In this document: one piece after another, positions 45,824 to 55,073 of the stretch
How positions within the stretch are numbered: position 1 is the stretch's first letter
How the letters are laid out: each line of letters opens with the position of its first letter
Source: Tildeniella torsiva UHER 1998/13D
Lineage (GTDB): Bacteria; Cyanobacteriota; Cyanobacteriia; Phormidesmidales; Phormidesmidaceae
Assembly: GCA_019358835.1 (NCBI GenBank)
Contig: JAHHIH010000008.1
Span: 62,001-126,000 of the forward strand
Length of the DNA: 64,000 nt
Direction: 5' to 3'
Position numbers and translations under genes: made by a program
Notes under the pieces: model-generated
Told to the model about the DNA's origin: nothing
The model's input: only the letters and a program-made list of their open reading frames with translations
Databases searched by the model: none

Positions 45824-46216
45824 ATGACAAAAGTTCAACTCAAAAAACGAGAAGCCACGCGACGGCTCTTCCTTGAATATCTCAAAACCCCTAGCCTGCG
45901 GGAGTTAGCGCGCCGTTCTGGTATCGCCTACCGCACACTAGCTTATAGATTTCAACATCACATCCATCGAGATTACGCTGACCTAGTCCGGCGCGGAATC
46001 TTCGTGGTAATCAGACCTCACCTATTTTCTAAAAGCGCTCGGATTAGAGAACAAGTTTCTATTTGGTTAGTCGAAAATCTCGACTTAATCATACAGAACG
46101 AGGCTCATAGCTCGCGCGTTGTCTTCAGTGAAAAGAAATTAGACCGGCTTACCTATTCAGAATGCGGTCGCATCGGTGATTACCGAGACAACCTGCTGGA
46201 GGTACTGGCATGTTAG
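45824..46216 (+). CDS. Helix-turn-helix protein, first gene of the rightward operon
   Basis: A 130-residue basic protein. LKTPSLRELARRSGIAYRTLAYRFQHHIHRDYADL reads as a resolvase or Psq-type helix-turn-helix. Its position at the head of the late operon suggests a late-gene activator or terminase-associated DNA binder. It overlaps the next gene by 7 bases. Confidence 0.55.
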   Translation: MTKVQLKKREATRRLFLEYLKTPSLRELARRSGIAYRTLAYRFQHHIHRDYADLVRRGIFVVIRPHLFSKSARIREQVSIWLVENLDLIIQNEAHSSRVVFSEKKLDRLTYSECGRIGDYRDNLLEVLAC

Positions 46217-46620
46217 AGCCTCAAGTAGAAAATGACTATATATATATAGAGTCAGTCGAGCGGCAGTTATGTCCTTACATCAACCTGCTTGAACTCGAAG
46301 AGGCAATTGAGCTCTACTACGCTGGAAAGCTTAACGATGTGGATGAAGAGTACTTCGCGCGGCTCTACATGGAGAACTATCAGCTGATCCCTGGAAAGAC
46401 CTTGCTCTCCGTCTTAGACCAGGCAACTATGCGGGAAGCTCTCTACAAGTTAGACTTCATTCACAGATGCACTTTGAATGCCTGCTATGGCGACAGCGTT
46501 GTAGCGAACACTCAGCTCTCTAAGTTGGTTCCTCCTGGCATGCGCCTGAGTGATTATCAGAGCTACTTGTTGCCGCTTGCGATCAATCACCTTGCCTATG
46601 TCGTTCATCAAGTGATTTAG
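46210..46620 (+). CDS. Hypothetical phage protein
   Basis: A 136-residue acidic, helical protein (LEEAIELYYAGKLNDVDEEYF) translationally overlapping the preceding gene. No family recognised. Upstream of terminase small subunit. Confidence 0.55.
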   Translation: MLEPQVENDYIYIESVERQLCPYINLLELEEAIELYYAGKLNDVDEEYFARLYMENYQLIPGKTLLSVLDQATMREALYKLDFIHRCTLNACYGDSVVANTQLSKLVPPGMRLSDYQSYLLPLAINHLAYVVHQVI

Positions 46621-46764
46621 TTTTCTGCACATGCTGTAAAGGTAGAGGGATTGTGTGTCTTTCTCCTTTTGAGTTGGGTTTACTCGGGACTGGGGCTTCA
46701 CTTCGGTGGGGCCCTTCTTATTTTCATAAGCAATTCTCAACACAGTCATTATTTTTATAGGCAG

Positions 46765-47256
46765 ATGACCAACAAGACGAACAAAGCCAGAATTAAATAT
46801 TCAGAGGCTATAGTCAACGTCATTGTTGGTGTGCTGGAGCAGGGTGGTTCTAACCTAGAGGCTGCTAACGCGGTTGGTATGGATAGGAACACTCTATATT
46901 TATGGCGCAATAAATACCCTGAGTTCAAAGCTCGAATCGAAGCTGCTAAAGCTGTCTTTACTGCGGGCAAGGCTGAAGAAGTCCTTGACAAGCTTGATGA
47001 GTGTAAGTCTCTCGCTGAGTCTTATGTCTTAAGGCTCTTTAAGGGTGAGGTTGTTCATACTAAGACTCGTGTCGATGGTAAGGGCGGTGTCATCTTTAAG
47101 GACACTGAAATTGTCTTACCAAGCGATCGCCTGCTTGAGCGCTTCTTGCAGTTGGGCTCTGCTGAAAAAGAATTCACCCTAAACATCGGTTTGGCTCAGC
47201 CTGACGATGACCTAGACGATTTCGAATTTTCTGAGCTTAGCGAACCCGAGGATTAG
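46765..47256 (+). CDS. Terminase small subunit (putative)
   Basis: The real start is ATG 46765 (MTNKTNKARIKYSEAIVNV); the 38 residues before it in the track are non-coding-like. The 163-residue protein has an N-terminal helix-turn-helix (EQGGSNLEAANAVGMDRNTLYLWRNKYPEFKARIEAAK) as in DNA-recognising small terminases, and an acidic tail. It lies 39 bases before the large subunit. It would select the packaging site. Confidence 0.75.
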   Translation: MTNKTNKARIKYSEAIVNVIVGVLEQGGSNLEAANAVGMDRNTLYLWRNKYPEFKARIEAAKAVFTAGKAEEVLDKLDECKSLAESYVLRLFKGEVVHTKTRVDGKGGVIFKDTEIVLPSDRLLERFLQLGSAEKEFTLNIGLAQPDDDLDDFEFSELSEPED

Positions 47257-47295
47257 CTCTCTTCGATGTAGGGTTCGCCCTTTATACGACACTTT

Positions 47296-48570
47296 ATGAA
47301 ACACCTAGACCTGAATCTCCATCGGGCCCAGATGAAGGTGTTTAACGATAAAGCCCGCGTTAAAGTTCTCTGTAGCGGTCGTGGCTTCGGTAAAAGCCGA
47401 CTCTTATTAACGATCGCACTCTATTTATGTATTAGCTTCCAAGGAACCATCGACCCGGTATCGCCGCAGGTTGTCTGCATTCTGATGCCGACGCTGAAGA
47501 TGGCTAAGGCCATTCACTGGCTTCCTTTATTAAGTGTCTTGGAAGGATGTCCCTTAGTAAAGGACATTAACAAGTCTGACTTTCGAATCACCTTTCACGG
47601 CTCGCGCCCTGACTTGATTTTGCGAGGTTGTGATAATGGCGGCGATCGCTTGCGCGGTCTTAACCTCCACGCGGCCCTGCTGGATGAATTTCAAGACATC
47701 AGTCCTGTTGTTTGGGAAGAGGTCGTCTTTGCTGCGCTGGCTCGTAACAAGGACTGGCAGGCGCTGTTGATTGGGACGCCGAAGGGCAAAACATCTTATT
47801 TCTTCAAGATTCACACGCAGGCTCTCAAAGAACCTGACTGGAGTTATCACCACTTCGTAACCAGCGACAATCCGTTTTTCCCTCGTCAACATTTGGAGCG
47901 TGCTCGTCGTGAACTACCCCCGAAGATTTTCAGGCAAGAATTTGAAGCGTCCTGGGAAAGTTTTGAGGGAGCTCTATTTACGGCAATTGAAAGACACCAC
48001 ATCACCAACGATATTCCTGATTCATTCCGGTCGATTTATCTAGGTGCTGACTTCGGTGATATTCACCCCGCGCTGGCTGTTGTTGGTTTATCCCACAGCG
48101 GCGCTTATTACATCATTGATTTCTGGAAAAACAAAGCAGGCATTCCTGTCACTGAGCCTGAACTACAGGCCCAGGCCGCGCGCTTTTCTAAAGAGTATGG
48201 AATCTATAGATGTTTCCTACCTGATGACCGCCCTGGTTCCATCTTGAGCTTCAGAAGATTCGGCAAAGCTAATGGTGTTCCTGCCCTACAGCGCTCTGTA
48301 GAAGTCAAGCGAAACAAGCCTGGCCCTATGGAACGGGTGCAAATTGGCGACTCGATGTTCTACCAAAACCGGCTGTTCTTTGGCCCTAAAGCTGCTGACT
48401 TATATGACGAGTTCGCCAGCTTCCATAGGGATAAAGATGCTGATGGTAACTTGATGAACCGCCCTGCCAAGGGTCAAGAAAATCACGTTATCGACGCAAC
48501 CATGCACGTGGTCGCCACCCTTGAGTTCAAGCATGGCGACCACGTCTTAAACCTTCCCAAAACTGCTTAA
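47296..48570 (+). CDS. terL: Terminase large subunit
   Basis: A 424-residue packaging motor. Walker A-like CSGRGFGKS (residues 26-34), Walker B ALLDEFQD (D130-E131), then an RNase H-like nuclease domain starting IYLGADFGDIHPALAV and ending near the conserved ENHVIDATMHV. All key elements are present. It cuts concatemers and drives DNA into the procapsid. The portal gene starts 3 bases downstream. Confidence 0.93.
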   Translation: MKHLDLNLHRAQMKVFNDKARVKVLCSGRGFGKSRLLLTIALYLCISFQGTIDPVSPQVVCILMPTLKMAKAIHWLPLLSVLEGCPLVKDINKSDFRITFHGSRPDLILRGCDNGGDRLRGLNLHAALLDEFQDISPVVWEEVVFAALARNKDWQALLIGTPKGKTSYFFKIHTQALKEPDWSYHHFVTSDNPFFPRQHLERARRELPPKIFRQEFEASWESFEGALFTAIERHHITNDIPDSFRSIYLGADFGDIHPALAVVGLSHSGAYYIIDFWKNKAGIPVTEPELQAQAARFSKEYGIYRCFLPDDRPGSILSFRRFGKANGVPALQRSVEVKRNKPGPMERVQIGDSMFYQNRLFFGPKAADLYDEFASFHRDKDADGNLMNRPAKGQENHVIDATMHVVATLEFKHGDHVLNLPKTA

Positions 48571-48573
48571 ACT

Positions 48574-50091
48574 ATGATTTACCCCCCACAACTTACGCTT
48601 AAGCAGCTACAGGCCGAACACCCTGACTACACGGCGGCTAAGCCTCACCTGGAGCGCATTCAGCTTCTCACTGAGGGCGGCTGGAGGCTAAGAGACAAAC
48701 TCTCCTCGTTCCTGAAGCAGCGGCCCGGTGAGGAGGATGAAATCTATGAAACCAGACTAGAGAAGTTTTCGTATTCTGGTGTCTTGGGCAGCTGCATCTC
48801 ACAGATGGCGGCTAAGTTGACCTCAGGCACGATTCACCTATCGAACGTTACTAATGAATCGTTTTGGGAAGGGTTTAGAGAGGACAACAATGGCTTGGGT
48901 CGTACCGAAAGTCAGTTGATAGAGCAGCTGTTCGCTGAGAGCCTGAAGTATAAAACCGTCTTCATTCATGTCGATAAGCCCAAAGCGCTGGTCATCCCTC
49001 AGTCTCGCGCGGAAGAGGAGCAGTTGGGATTACGTACAAACCTTGTTTTGTACCCCTGCATTCAGGTGCCGATGTGGTCTGAATCTAACGGGAAGCTGTC
49101 TTGGATTAAGGTCTTTCAGATTCTTGATGACACCAGTGACCCGCTGCGTAATCCTCTAAAGCTGGCGAAATGGACTTTCATTGATAGCGAGAAAATCGCG
49201 GTCTACCAGTCCTATGTGAAGCTTGGGCGTAAGGGCGAAATCTTAGAGCTTCTAAACAACAAGGGCGAACCTCTGCCTACAACCGAGGGAGAGCCTAAGG
49301 TTCCTCAAACGAGCCTCGTGCCTCATGGCTTTGGAACTATTCCCGTCGCCAAGCTGGAGTTACCCAATGATAAATGGTCTGGCAACCACGCCGCGCCTAA
49401 AGCTGAGGAGTGTCTAAGGCTTGAGTCACATCGCTATGATTTGCTCACTGCCGCGTACCTTCAGAGAACCTATAAGCCTGTCCAAACGCCTGATGCCGAC
49501 CTGGGTAACAGCTACGTCGATGACGATGGCGAAAACATGCCGACAGGTCTTCAGTACGTTTTGAGGGTTGATAAGTTCGAGTGGAGTGAACCCGAAGGTA
49601 AAATCATTGAGCATATCGATAAGGCTCTAACCCAAGCAGAGAAGCAGATTCGAGCCATCCTGGGTACTGGCGGTGCTTATGCCCAGGAGCCGATTGAGGC
49701 CTCGGGTGTCTCCAAGCAGATGGACTTCGAGATTGAGGACGATCGCCTTGAATCCTACGGCAGTATTCTGACCGACACCTTGCAGGATGTTTACCAATTG
49801 GTTGCTATAGCTGAAGCACAGGAGGCTGAAAAGCTTGCTGTGTCAGGCCTGGATGAGTTCGGCGGCGATCGCTTAGTTGACCTTATCGAAGCTCTGAACA
49901 TGTTGTTGGGTATTGACCTGGCGCGGCTGGAGCAGGTTTTGACACCTACTTTATATGTCCTGATTCGCGAACGGCTGCTGTCTCTACTGATGGGGAACCT
50001 GACGCCCGAGCAGCGGCAGACCATTCTAGATGAGGCTGCGGTGGCAGAGATTCCTAAACCTGTTATCCCTGAATTTGAACCCATGGAGTAG
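48574..50091 (+). CDS. Portal protein (DUF4055-like)
   Basis: A 505-residue protein. The N-terminus (YTAAKPHLERIQLLTEGGWRLRDKLSSFLKQRPGEEDEIYETRLEKFSY) fits the DUF4055 portal-like family, and the position directly after terL agrees. C-terminal LTPEQRQTILDEAA is typical of portal tails. It would form the dodecameric gate of the capsid. Confidence 0.85.
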   Translation: MIYPPQLTLKQLQAEHPDYTAAKPHLERIQLLTEGGWRLRDKLSSFLKQRPGEEDEIYETRLEKFSYSGVLGSCISQMAAKLTSGTIHLSNVTNESFWEGFREDNNGLGRTESQLIEQLFAESLKYKTVFIHVDKPKALVIPQSRAEEEQLGLRTNLVLYPCIQVPMWSESNGKLSWIKVFQILDDTSDPLRNPLKLAKWTFIDSEKIAVYQSYVKLGRKGEILELLNNKGEPLPTTEGEPKVPQTSLVPHGFGTIPVAKLELPNDKWSGNHAAPKAEECLRLESHRYDLLTAAYLQRTYKPVQTPDADLGNSYVDDDGENMPTGLQYVLRVDKFEWSEPEGKIIEHIDKALTQAEKQIRAILGTGGAYAQEPIEASGVSKQMDFEIEDDRLESYGSILTDTLQDVYQLVAIAEAQEAEKLAVSGLDEFGGDRLVDLIEALNMLLGIDLARLEQVLTPTLYVLIRERLLSLLMGNLTPEQRQTILDEAAVAEIPKPVIPEFEPME

Positions 50092-50475
50092 TTACAGATC
50101 GTCGCAAAATAGCGGGTAGGTATCTGTTTCACAAATACTCATCTCCACAAGTGCTCCATTCACAACTTTGTAGCCATTCCAGATGTCATATTCAGTGTGG
50201 TATCCATCATGCCCATAGATTGTGAATCTACTAACAGGGCAGTAAGCCAGCAGGACGGTAGCTACTTGAGATGTAAGTACAGGTGAGTTTGAGATGTCGC
50301 TAGACCTTGAATGATCCAAGTTGAAGTAGGCCACCAACTCGGGGCCGTTTGAGCTGTCATACTCTACCCTAAACCACCCGTCATTTGTGTCGCCCTTGAT
50401 TTCTCTATTGACGATTTGCAACGCCGTAACGCACTCATTGTTGAAATGAGCGGGCAAAGAATCGTAGTCAATCAT
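50092..50475 (-). CDS. Reverse-strand small protein inserted in the structural operon
   Basis: ATG 50475 (MIDYDSLPAHFNNECVTAL) is preferred over the track start at 50493; AGAAGG lies 10 bases upstream. The 127-residue acidic protein immediately abuts the portal stop and opposes all neighbours. It has no recognised family. Orientation and size fit a moron; an anti-defence role can only be guessed. Confidence 0.5.
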   Translation of the reverse strand: MIDYDSLPAHFNNECVTALQIVNREIKGDTNDGWFRVEYDSSNGPELVAYFNLDHSRSSDISNSPVLTSQVATVLLAYCPVSRFTIYGHDGYHTEYDIWNGYKVVNGALVEMSICETDTYPLFCDDL

Positions 50476-50617
50476 ACTAGCTAGCCTTCTCAAAATACCT
50501 GTGCGCTAACAAAACCTACTTTTGTATTTCGTCAAACCAGGAAACCCGCTTTTCTCCTAACCTTCTCAACACATACGCGTGCCCCAACTGGTAAGGGGCT
50601 TTACAAATACCAGACAC

Positions 50618-50656
50618 AGCCGCCCACGACCTACTGCAGTCGGGGCGGTTTTATTT
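50618..50656 (+). terminator. Terminator between portal and scaffold genes
   Basis: CCGCCC pairs with GGGCGG, with an inner GAC/GTC, and is followed by TTTTATTTTG. It would limit read-through from the upstream block, and marks the inserted reverse gene's region as separate. Confidence 0.7.
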
Positions 50657-50695
50657 TGCATGCAGAAAAATCCTAAACGGACAAATAAAAATCCA

Positions 50696-51355
50696 ATGAC
50701 GACATCAGAAGACAAGAACCAACCAGAAACTCCTCAGTCTGAAGCTGTAACCCTAGAGCAACTCACCGCGCTCTTCAACACCTTCAAAGCTGAAGTCTTA
50801 ACCGAGGTCAATACCGCCAATGCAGGCGCTGTCTCTGCTATGAAGAAGCAGCTGCAGAAGATGACGGATGCGCCTCAGGCCCCAGCGGCTGACCCTGGTG
50901 CTGAAACCCCTGACGATACCGGCAGTCATAAGCTGACCCTTAAAGCTCTCCAAACCCAACTCGCTGAGCTTCAAGCTGAGCGTGAGCGGGAACGACAAGA
51001 GACTCTTCAGGCCAAGCGAAATTCTGCCCTTACCCAGGCGATCGCAGGCACTGGCGCACTGAACCAAAAGGTTCTTTACCGCTTATTCCTAGCTGACCAC
51101 GGCGACAAGATTCAGCAGGAAGGCGACCAATGGTTCGTTAAACACGGGGACGATGATGTCGCTCCTCTAGAAACGACCATCACAAAGTTTCTGGCTTCTG
51201 ACGAAGGTAAGTTTTTCATCCCTCCCTCTGGTGTCAGCGGGTCGGGAAGCACTGAAACGAAGTCTACGACTGCCCCCGCTAAAACCACCTACAGCTCTCG
51301 CCTCGAACAAATCACGGCAGAGCTTCAGAGTGGTGAAGCCAAACTCGCTCTTTAA
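50696..51355 (+). CDS. Putative capsid scaffolding protein
   Basis: The track start at 50579 lies before the terminator. ATG 50696 (MTTSEDKNQPETPQSEAVTL) gives 219 residues; ATG 50660 is an alternative. The acidic N-terminus, coiled-coil centre (KLTLKALQTQLAELQAERERERQETLQAKR) and Ser/Thr-rich end with a final helical segment are typical of scaffolds. Its position directly before the major capsid gene agrees. Confidence 0.7.
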   Translation: MTTSEDKNQPETPQSEAVTLEQLTALFNTFKAEVLTEVNTANAGAVSAMKKQLQKMTDAPQAPAADPGAETPDDTGSHKLTLKALQTQLAELQAERERERQETLQAKRNSALTQAIAGTGALNQKVLYRLFLADHGDKIQQEGDQWFVKHGDDDVAPLETTITKFLASDEGKFFIPPSGVSGSGSTETKSTTAPAKTTYSSRLEQITAELQSGEAKLAL

Positions 51356-51382
51356 CCTTTTCATCCATAAAGCCAAACAACA

Positions 51383-52441
51383 ATGACAAATATCAACTCC
51401 TACAGCCCTGCTGACCTCATGTCGGCTGTGGCCGAACAAACGTTGGCCGAGACTCGCTTGATTGAAACCCCTCTTTTGGGTCTCCTAGCATCTCGTTCAC
51501 AACTCACTCGTCAACGCCCTATCGAATGGGCTGCTCGTTTAACTGATGCTGCCTCTGGTGGCCGTGCTGTCGCTGGCTCTCTCGCTGACGATACTGCTGG
51601 CTCCCTTGGGGAAGCTGCCCTGACCGTTCCTGACTACTACTTCAAGTATCAGATGAGCGTTCGCCGTCGTGACCTCATCGAAGCTGCTGCTACTGGCAAA
51701 ATCCAGGCGGTTCGTTCTGCTGTGGGCACTGAAGTCGCTGATGCTCTTCGGTCTCTCACTCAGCAGATCAATGGAGCGTTGTATACCGGCAACGGTACTG
51801 CTAACGCCACTCACTTTGGGGTAATTGGTCTAAACACGATTGCAGCCCAAACTGGTAGCTACGCTGGCATCTCTCGCACCACCTACCCTCGTTGGAAGTG
51901 CATCGTCAAACGGGGCGCAACTCCTGGTACCCCTGAGGCTCTAACCGTAGACCGTGTAACTGCTTTGCTGCGCGATCGTCGGGTCGCTGGCGCGACCTCT
52001 GCTCGAAACAATGGGACAAATCTTCTCATCCTGACTAGCGATGAGATTGACCAAGACGTACTGAGAAAGCTTTATCAGGCTGAGACTCAGGTCAATGCTG
52101 ATTACGGCAACATGGTCGCGAACATTCAGCCATTCGCTGGCTATGCCATCAAAGGCATCCCTGTCGTGTCTGATGTTGTGGCCTCGACTGCTAACCAAAT
52201 GCGGTTCATCGACCCCAGCAAGATGGATATGTACGTCTTCGATGAAGAGGGCTCACCCGGTACCGAGGACAGTAAGATCTCATTCTTCTCCTACCAGGGC
52301 CTGAAGTTCCGTATGGCCGATGTCTCTGACAACCATCCCGATGTCTTCAAAGCTGAGATCTCTATCTCCCTGCAGCTCAAGTGCCATGACCCCATTCAGG
52401 GTTTGTCCATCTTGGATGACGTAGCTCAGACCGCGGCCTAA
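51383..52441 (+). CDS. Major capsid protein (HK97-fold type)
   Basis: A 352-residue protein. N-terminal EQTLAETRLIETPLLGLLASRSQ, central GALYTGNGTANATHFGVIGL, VTALLRDRRVAGATSARNNGTNLLILTSDE and KGIPVVSDVVA are patterns of phage major capsid proteins. Location after the scaffold and before head-completion genes supports this. Confidence 0.85.
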   Translation: MTNINSYSPADLMSAVAEQTLAETRLIETPLLGLLASRSQLTRQRPIEWAARLTDAASGGRAVAGSLADDTAGSLGEAALTVPDYYFKYQMSVRRRDLIEAAATGKIQAVRSAVGTEVADALRSLTQQINGALYTGNGTANATHFGVIGLNTIAAQTGSYAGISRTTYPRWKCIVKRGATPGTPEALTVDRVTALLRDRRVAGATSARNNGTNLLILTSDEIDQDVLRKLYQAETQVNADYGNMVANIQPFAGYAIKGIPVVSDVVASTANQMRFIDPSKMDMYVFDEEGSPGTEDSKISFFSYQGLKFRMADVSDNHPDVFKAEISISLQLKCHDPIQGLSILDDVAQTAA

Positions 52442-52466
52442 GTTCTTTAATTTTCTGGAAATCACA

Positions 52467-52901
52467 ATGTCTAACTCTGTTGTTGTTAGGGGGATCTATG
52501 TCACCCCTACTGTTGATATCTCTAAGGCTGTCGCCATCATTTCTGGTGATGTTGATGCTACCCACCTAGCGACTGTACCTGCTGGTGAATCCTGGGAAAT
52601 CCTGGGCGTCGTCGCTACCGTGACTACCACCGCTGCTGTAGGAAACCGAACTCACTCTGCCCAGGTGCTTGGCCCTGATGACGAAGTCTTCTACCAGACC
52701 GCTGTTGCCGCTAACCTGGCCGCATCTCAAACCGATGCTACCCGCTCTTTCCTCATTGGTGGCTCTCCGGGCCTGGCTGCGAACATGTTCGTACCCGCGG
52801 GTGGAAAAGTTCGTGTGAAGGATCTAGCTGCGATCGATGAAACCGATCCAGCCGATGTTGTCGCTATCAAGGTTCTCGCTCGCAGACATTTCGAGGCGTA
52901 A
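52467..52901 (+). CDS. Capsid decoration or head-associated protein
   Basis: A 144-residue beta-rich protein (IYVTPTVDISKAVAIISGD, SWEILGVVATVTTTAAVGNRT) immediately after the capsid gene. Size and place suggest a head decoration protein. No direct family recognition. Confidence 0.6.
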   Translation: MSNSVVVRGIYVTPTVDISKAVAIISGDVDATHLATVPAGESWEILGVVATVTTTAAVGNRTHSAQVLGPDDEVFYQTAVAANLAASQTDATRSFLIGGSPGLAANMFVPAGGKVRVKDLAAIDETDPADVVAIKVLARRHFEA

Positions 52902-52903
52902 GC

Positions 52904-53293
52904 ATGGCTAAGCTCGACCCTAGCATCATCGAAGATATTTTTATCAGGCTGGGCTACCCGAGCGACGGAGTAATTCTTCTTCAAACTGGTTACGCGACTG
53001 ATGGACTAAACATCCTTCAACGCCGACTTGAAGAGGATTACTCCCAGGCAACCATCGACCGGGTGTCTGTCATCATCAATGAACTTGACGAAATTGATGA
53101 GCAGAAAAAGGAATCACGACAGTCCAGCATGGCTGGCTCTACGTCTCACACTAAGTTGAACTGGAAGCTCCACCTTCAGCATCTGAACCGCGATGGGCAC
53201 ACTCTCCTCGAAGAGCTGGCCCGTCGCGTCAACCTGCCAATTTACTGGAGCAAGTACTCCCCTGCTAAGAGACATACAACTCAGTACCAATGA
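52904..53293 (+). CDS. Head-tail connector or adaptor protein (putative)
   Basis: A 129-residue helical protein. It starts 2 bases after the decoration gene and overlaps the next by 4 bases. The N-terminal half is rich in LNILQRRLEEDYSQATIDRVSVIINELDEID-type helices. The position matches connector proteins; the identity is inferred. Confidence 0.55.
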   Translation: MAKLDPSIIEDIFIRLGYPSDGVILLQTGYATDGLNILQRRLEEDYSQATIDRVSVIINELDEIDEQKKESRQSSMAGSTSHTKLNWKLHLQHLNRDGHTLLEELARRVNLPIYWSKYSPAKRHTTQYQ

Positions 53294-53610
53294 AAGTTTC
53301 CTTCGTAGCGTCCGGGCCTCTCCATGAGAATCCCAACTTACATTTCCGTCGCGCCGTCTCTCAAGCAATGAGCGACACTGCCGACTACGGCTTGGGGATT
53401 CTCAAGGCGAGAACACCTGTTCGCACAGGGAGACTGCAAAATTCTTGGTTCAGCAAAATCGAAAGCTGGAATCAGTTTTACTTTGACAACTCAGCTCCAT
53501 ACGCTCGCTTCGTTGAGCAAAAAGTTTTGATGGCTAGCCGCTCTCAACCAGAGATCGATCGCTACCTTTCGCGCGCGCTTGACGAAAATATTGAGCGTGA
53601 AATGAATTGA
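53290..53610 (+). CDS. HK97 gp10-like tail-completion protein
   Basis: A 106-residue protein with AVSQAMSDTADYGLGILKARTPVRTGRLQNSWFSKI, a pattern of the HK97 gp10/minor tail family (ARTPVRTGRLQNS). It overlaps the previous gene by 4 bases (ATGA). The start ATG 53290 fits. Confidence 0.75.
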   Translation: MKVSFVASGPLHENPNLHFRRAVSQAMSDTADYGLGILKARTPVRTGRLQNSWFSKIESWNQFYFDNSAPYARFVEQKVLMASRSQPEIDRYLSRALDENIEREMN

Positions 53611-53956
53611 GATTAGCAAGACTCATCGCAAGATTAGAAACCTTTTTGAGAGTTTGAAAAATTTCATCTCACTGAGTACTTTTACTCATAAAAAATGGTG
53701 TGTCAAAGTTGGCGCATGTGTACCAACTTTGGCGCACTCTGTACCAAAGTTGGCGCAAAGGTGCCAACATTGGCGCACATTTTTAGGAGTTTCGAAAAGT
53801 GTGCCAAAGTTGGCGCATTTGTGCCACAGTACGCCAATTTGTACCAACTTTGGCACACCAAAAACACCCCAAAAAAGGGCCTATTTTTCAGCTTTTTCCT
53901 GACATCCGTAAGACTCAATTCGAGACTAAAAATTATTTCTCAACACCAGCTCAACG
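53611..53956. other. Non-coding gap in the late operon
   Basis: None of the overlapping track ORFs here is credible; they arise from the repeat cluster. The region contains the CCAACTTTGG repeats (listed) and then AAAAAAGGGCCTATTTTTC (53873-53891), which may be a weak terminator. Confidence 0.6.
53699..53860. repeat. Cluster of CCAACTTTGGCGCA repeats in both orientations
   Basis: Seven sites: GTCAAAGTTGGCGCA, TGTACCAACTTTGGCGCA, TGTACCAAAGTTGGCGCA, GTGCCAACATTGGCGCA, TGTGCCAAAGTTGGCGCA, TGTGCCACAGTACGCC and TGTACCAACTTTGGCACACC. The first five abut at 17-20-base intervals; the last three follow after a gap. Each has a CCAA-N2-TTGG inner palindrome with a GCGCA flank. Related sites lie at 33.5 kb and 63.9 kb. 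Confidence 0.85.
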
Positions 53957-54430
53957 ATGCCGAACCTTTTTCAAAAACTTGCTGGAGTCGAGAATGTCGC
54001 CGCTATTATCGAAACTCGATTGGGTCTGCCTCAGCGGCGCACTTTATTGTTTCGTCATCAGTCGCTCAACGCCGAGCGCACTGCTTCAATCATTGAAGAT
54101 TTCCTTGTCGTCCCTCGACCATACATCACCTCAGCCCCGCCGCGACTGATTGGTCTGCTGATCGGAAATGATGAAACCGCAGTGAGTGTTACCTCGACTG
54201 ACATCTATGTTGAGCTGGCTCGCACCGTTCCCTTTGATCGCTTTGTAAGAGTTGATGGCAAACGCGCGATCGCCTTCGTGGATGTTGAAACAAACTCTGC
54301 TGACAACGCTCCAGTTTATTCAAACTCATTAACTAAAACTCTAACGGCTGGCCTGCCTTGCAGAATCATTCACGTTGATGACAAAGACGACACGTTATGG
54401 AAGCTCGTGCTCAGGCGGGATAAGGACTAG
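53957..54430 (+). CDS. Tail-completion or neck protein (putative)
   Basis: A 157-residue protein from ATG 53957 (MPNLFQKLAGVENVAAIIE). Beta-rich second half. It ends TAG with the next ATG immediately after. The location between gp10-like and tail-terminator genes suggests neck assembly; no family seen. Confidence 0.5.
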   Translation: MPNLFQKLAGVENVAAIIETRLGLPQRRTLLFRHQSLNAERTASIIEDFLVVPRPYITSAPPRLIGLLIGNDETAVSVTSTDIYVELARTVPFDRFVRVDGKRAIAFVDVETNSADNAPVYSNSLTKTLTAGLPCRIIHVDDKDDTLWKLVLRRDKD

Positions 54431-55060
54431 ATGAGTAACATCCAAACCACGCGAACGAGACTTAAGACCTGGTTGTCTTCTCTCGTGAGAATCGATAAGT
54501 ACGATGCTGACCCGCCTGCTGAGCTTTACTCGGTGGCCAGCACCAGCGAAGCTCTTTACCCTGCGAACTGTGCGATCGAATATCCCTGTAAGGATTTAAT
54601 CTTCGAGCGCTCAGAGATAACAGGCATCACCGGCTCTGGCTCCTTCAGCTACTCGATTGTCTATCGCTACCCTGGCGACCTCACGCTTAACGAACTACCT
54701 CTGGTGCAGTTGGAGGGGTTAGTTCAGTACATCCAAGCTCAGGCACTGCTATCGCTCAGCGGCTGCGGTGGCATTCGTCGCGCTGCCCCTGGTGTCAATG
54801 AATTCCCAGTACAGGTTGAGCGTAATGGTACCGACCAAGGCGACTGGCTCATATACGCCAACCTAGTTTTCAACATTGAGTTCACTCTCACAGACTTTGG
54901 CCTAGACCCAGCCTTTGGCCCCACGCCTGAGTTACCCCCCGCACTCAATGAACTCACCATCGGTGTCTATCGAGCCAAGACTGGTTTCGATGTTGACGAA
55001 CCCGACGACTCAACCTTAGACGCGACCCTCACGGTCAACATCTCCAACCAATCAGATTAG
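54431..55060 (+). CDS. Tail terminator-like protein (putative)
   Basis: A 209-residue protein directly adjacent to the preceding stop. N-terminal IQTTRTRLKTWLSSLVRIDKYDADPPAEL and a beta-rich centre (GSGSFSYSIVYRYPGD). It precedes the sheath gene, as tail-terminator proteins do in contractile phages. Assignment by position. Confidence 0.5.
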   Translation: MSNIQTTRTRLKTWLSSLVRIDKYDADPPAELYSVASTSEALYPANCAIEYPCKDLIFERSEITGITGSGSFSYSIVYRYPGDLTLNELPLVQLEGLVQYIQAQALLSLSGCGGIRRAAPGVNEFPVQVERNGTDQGDWLIYANLVFNIEFTLTDFGLDPAFGPTPELPPALNELTIGVYRAKTGFDVDEPDDSTLDATLTVNISNQSD

Positions 55061-55073
55061 GAATTATCTAACT

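Noticed and set aside
53654-54149. Overlapping plus and minus ORFs at 53.65-54.15 kb
   Set aside because: They are generated by the repeat cluster and overlap the better supported gene starting at 53957.
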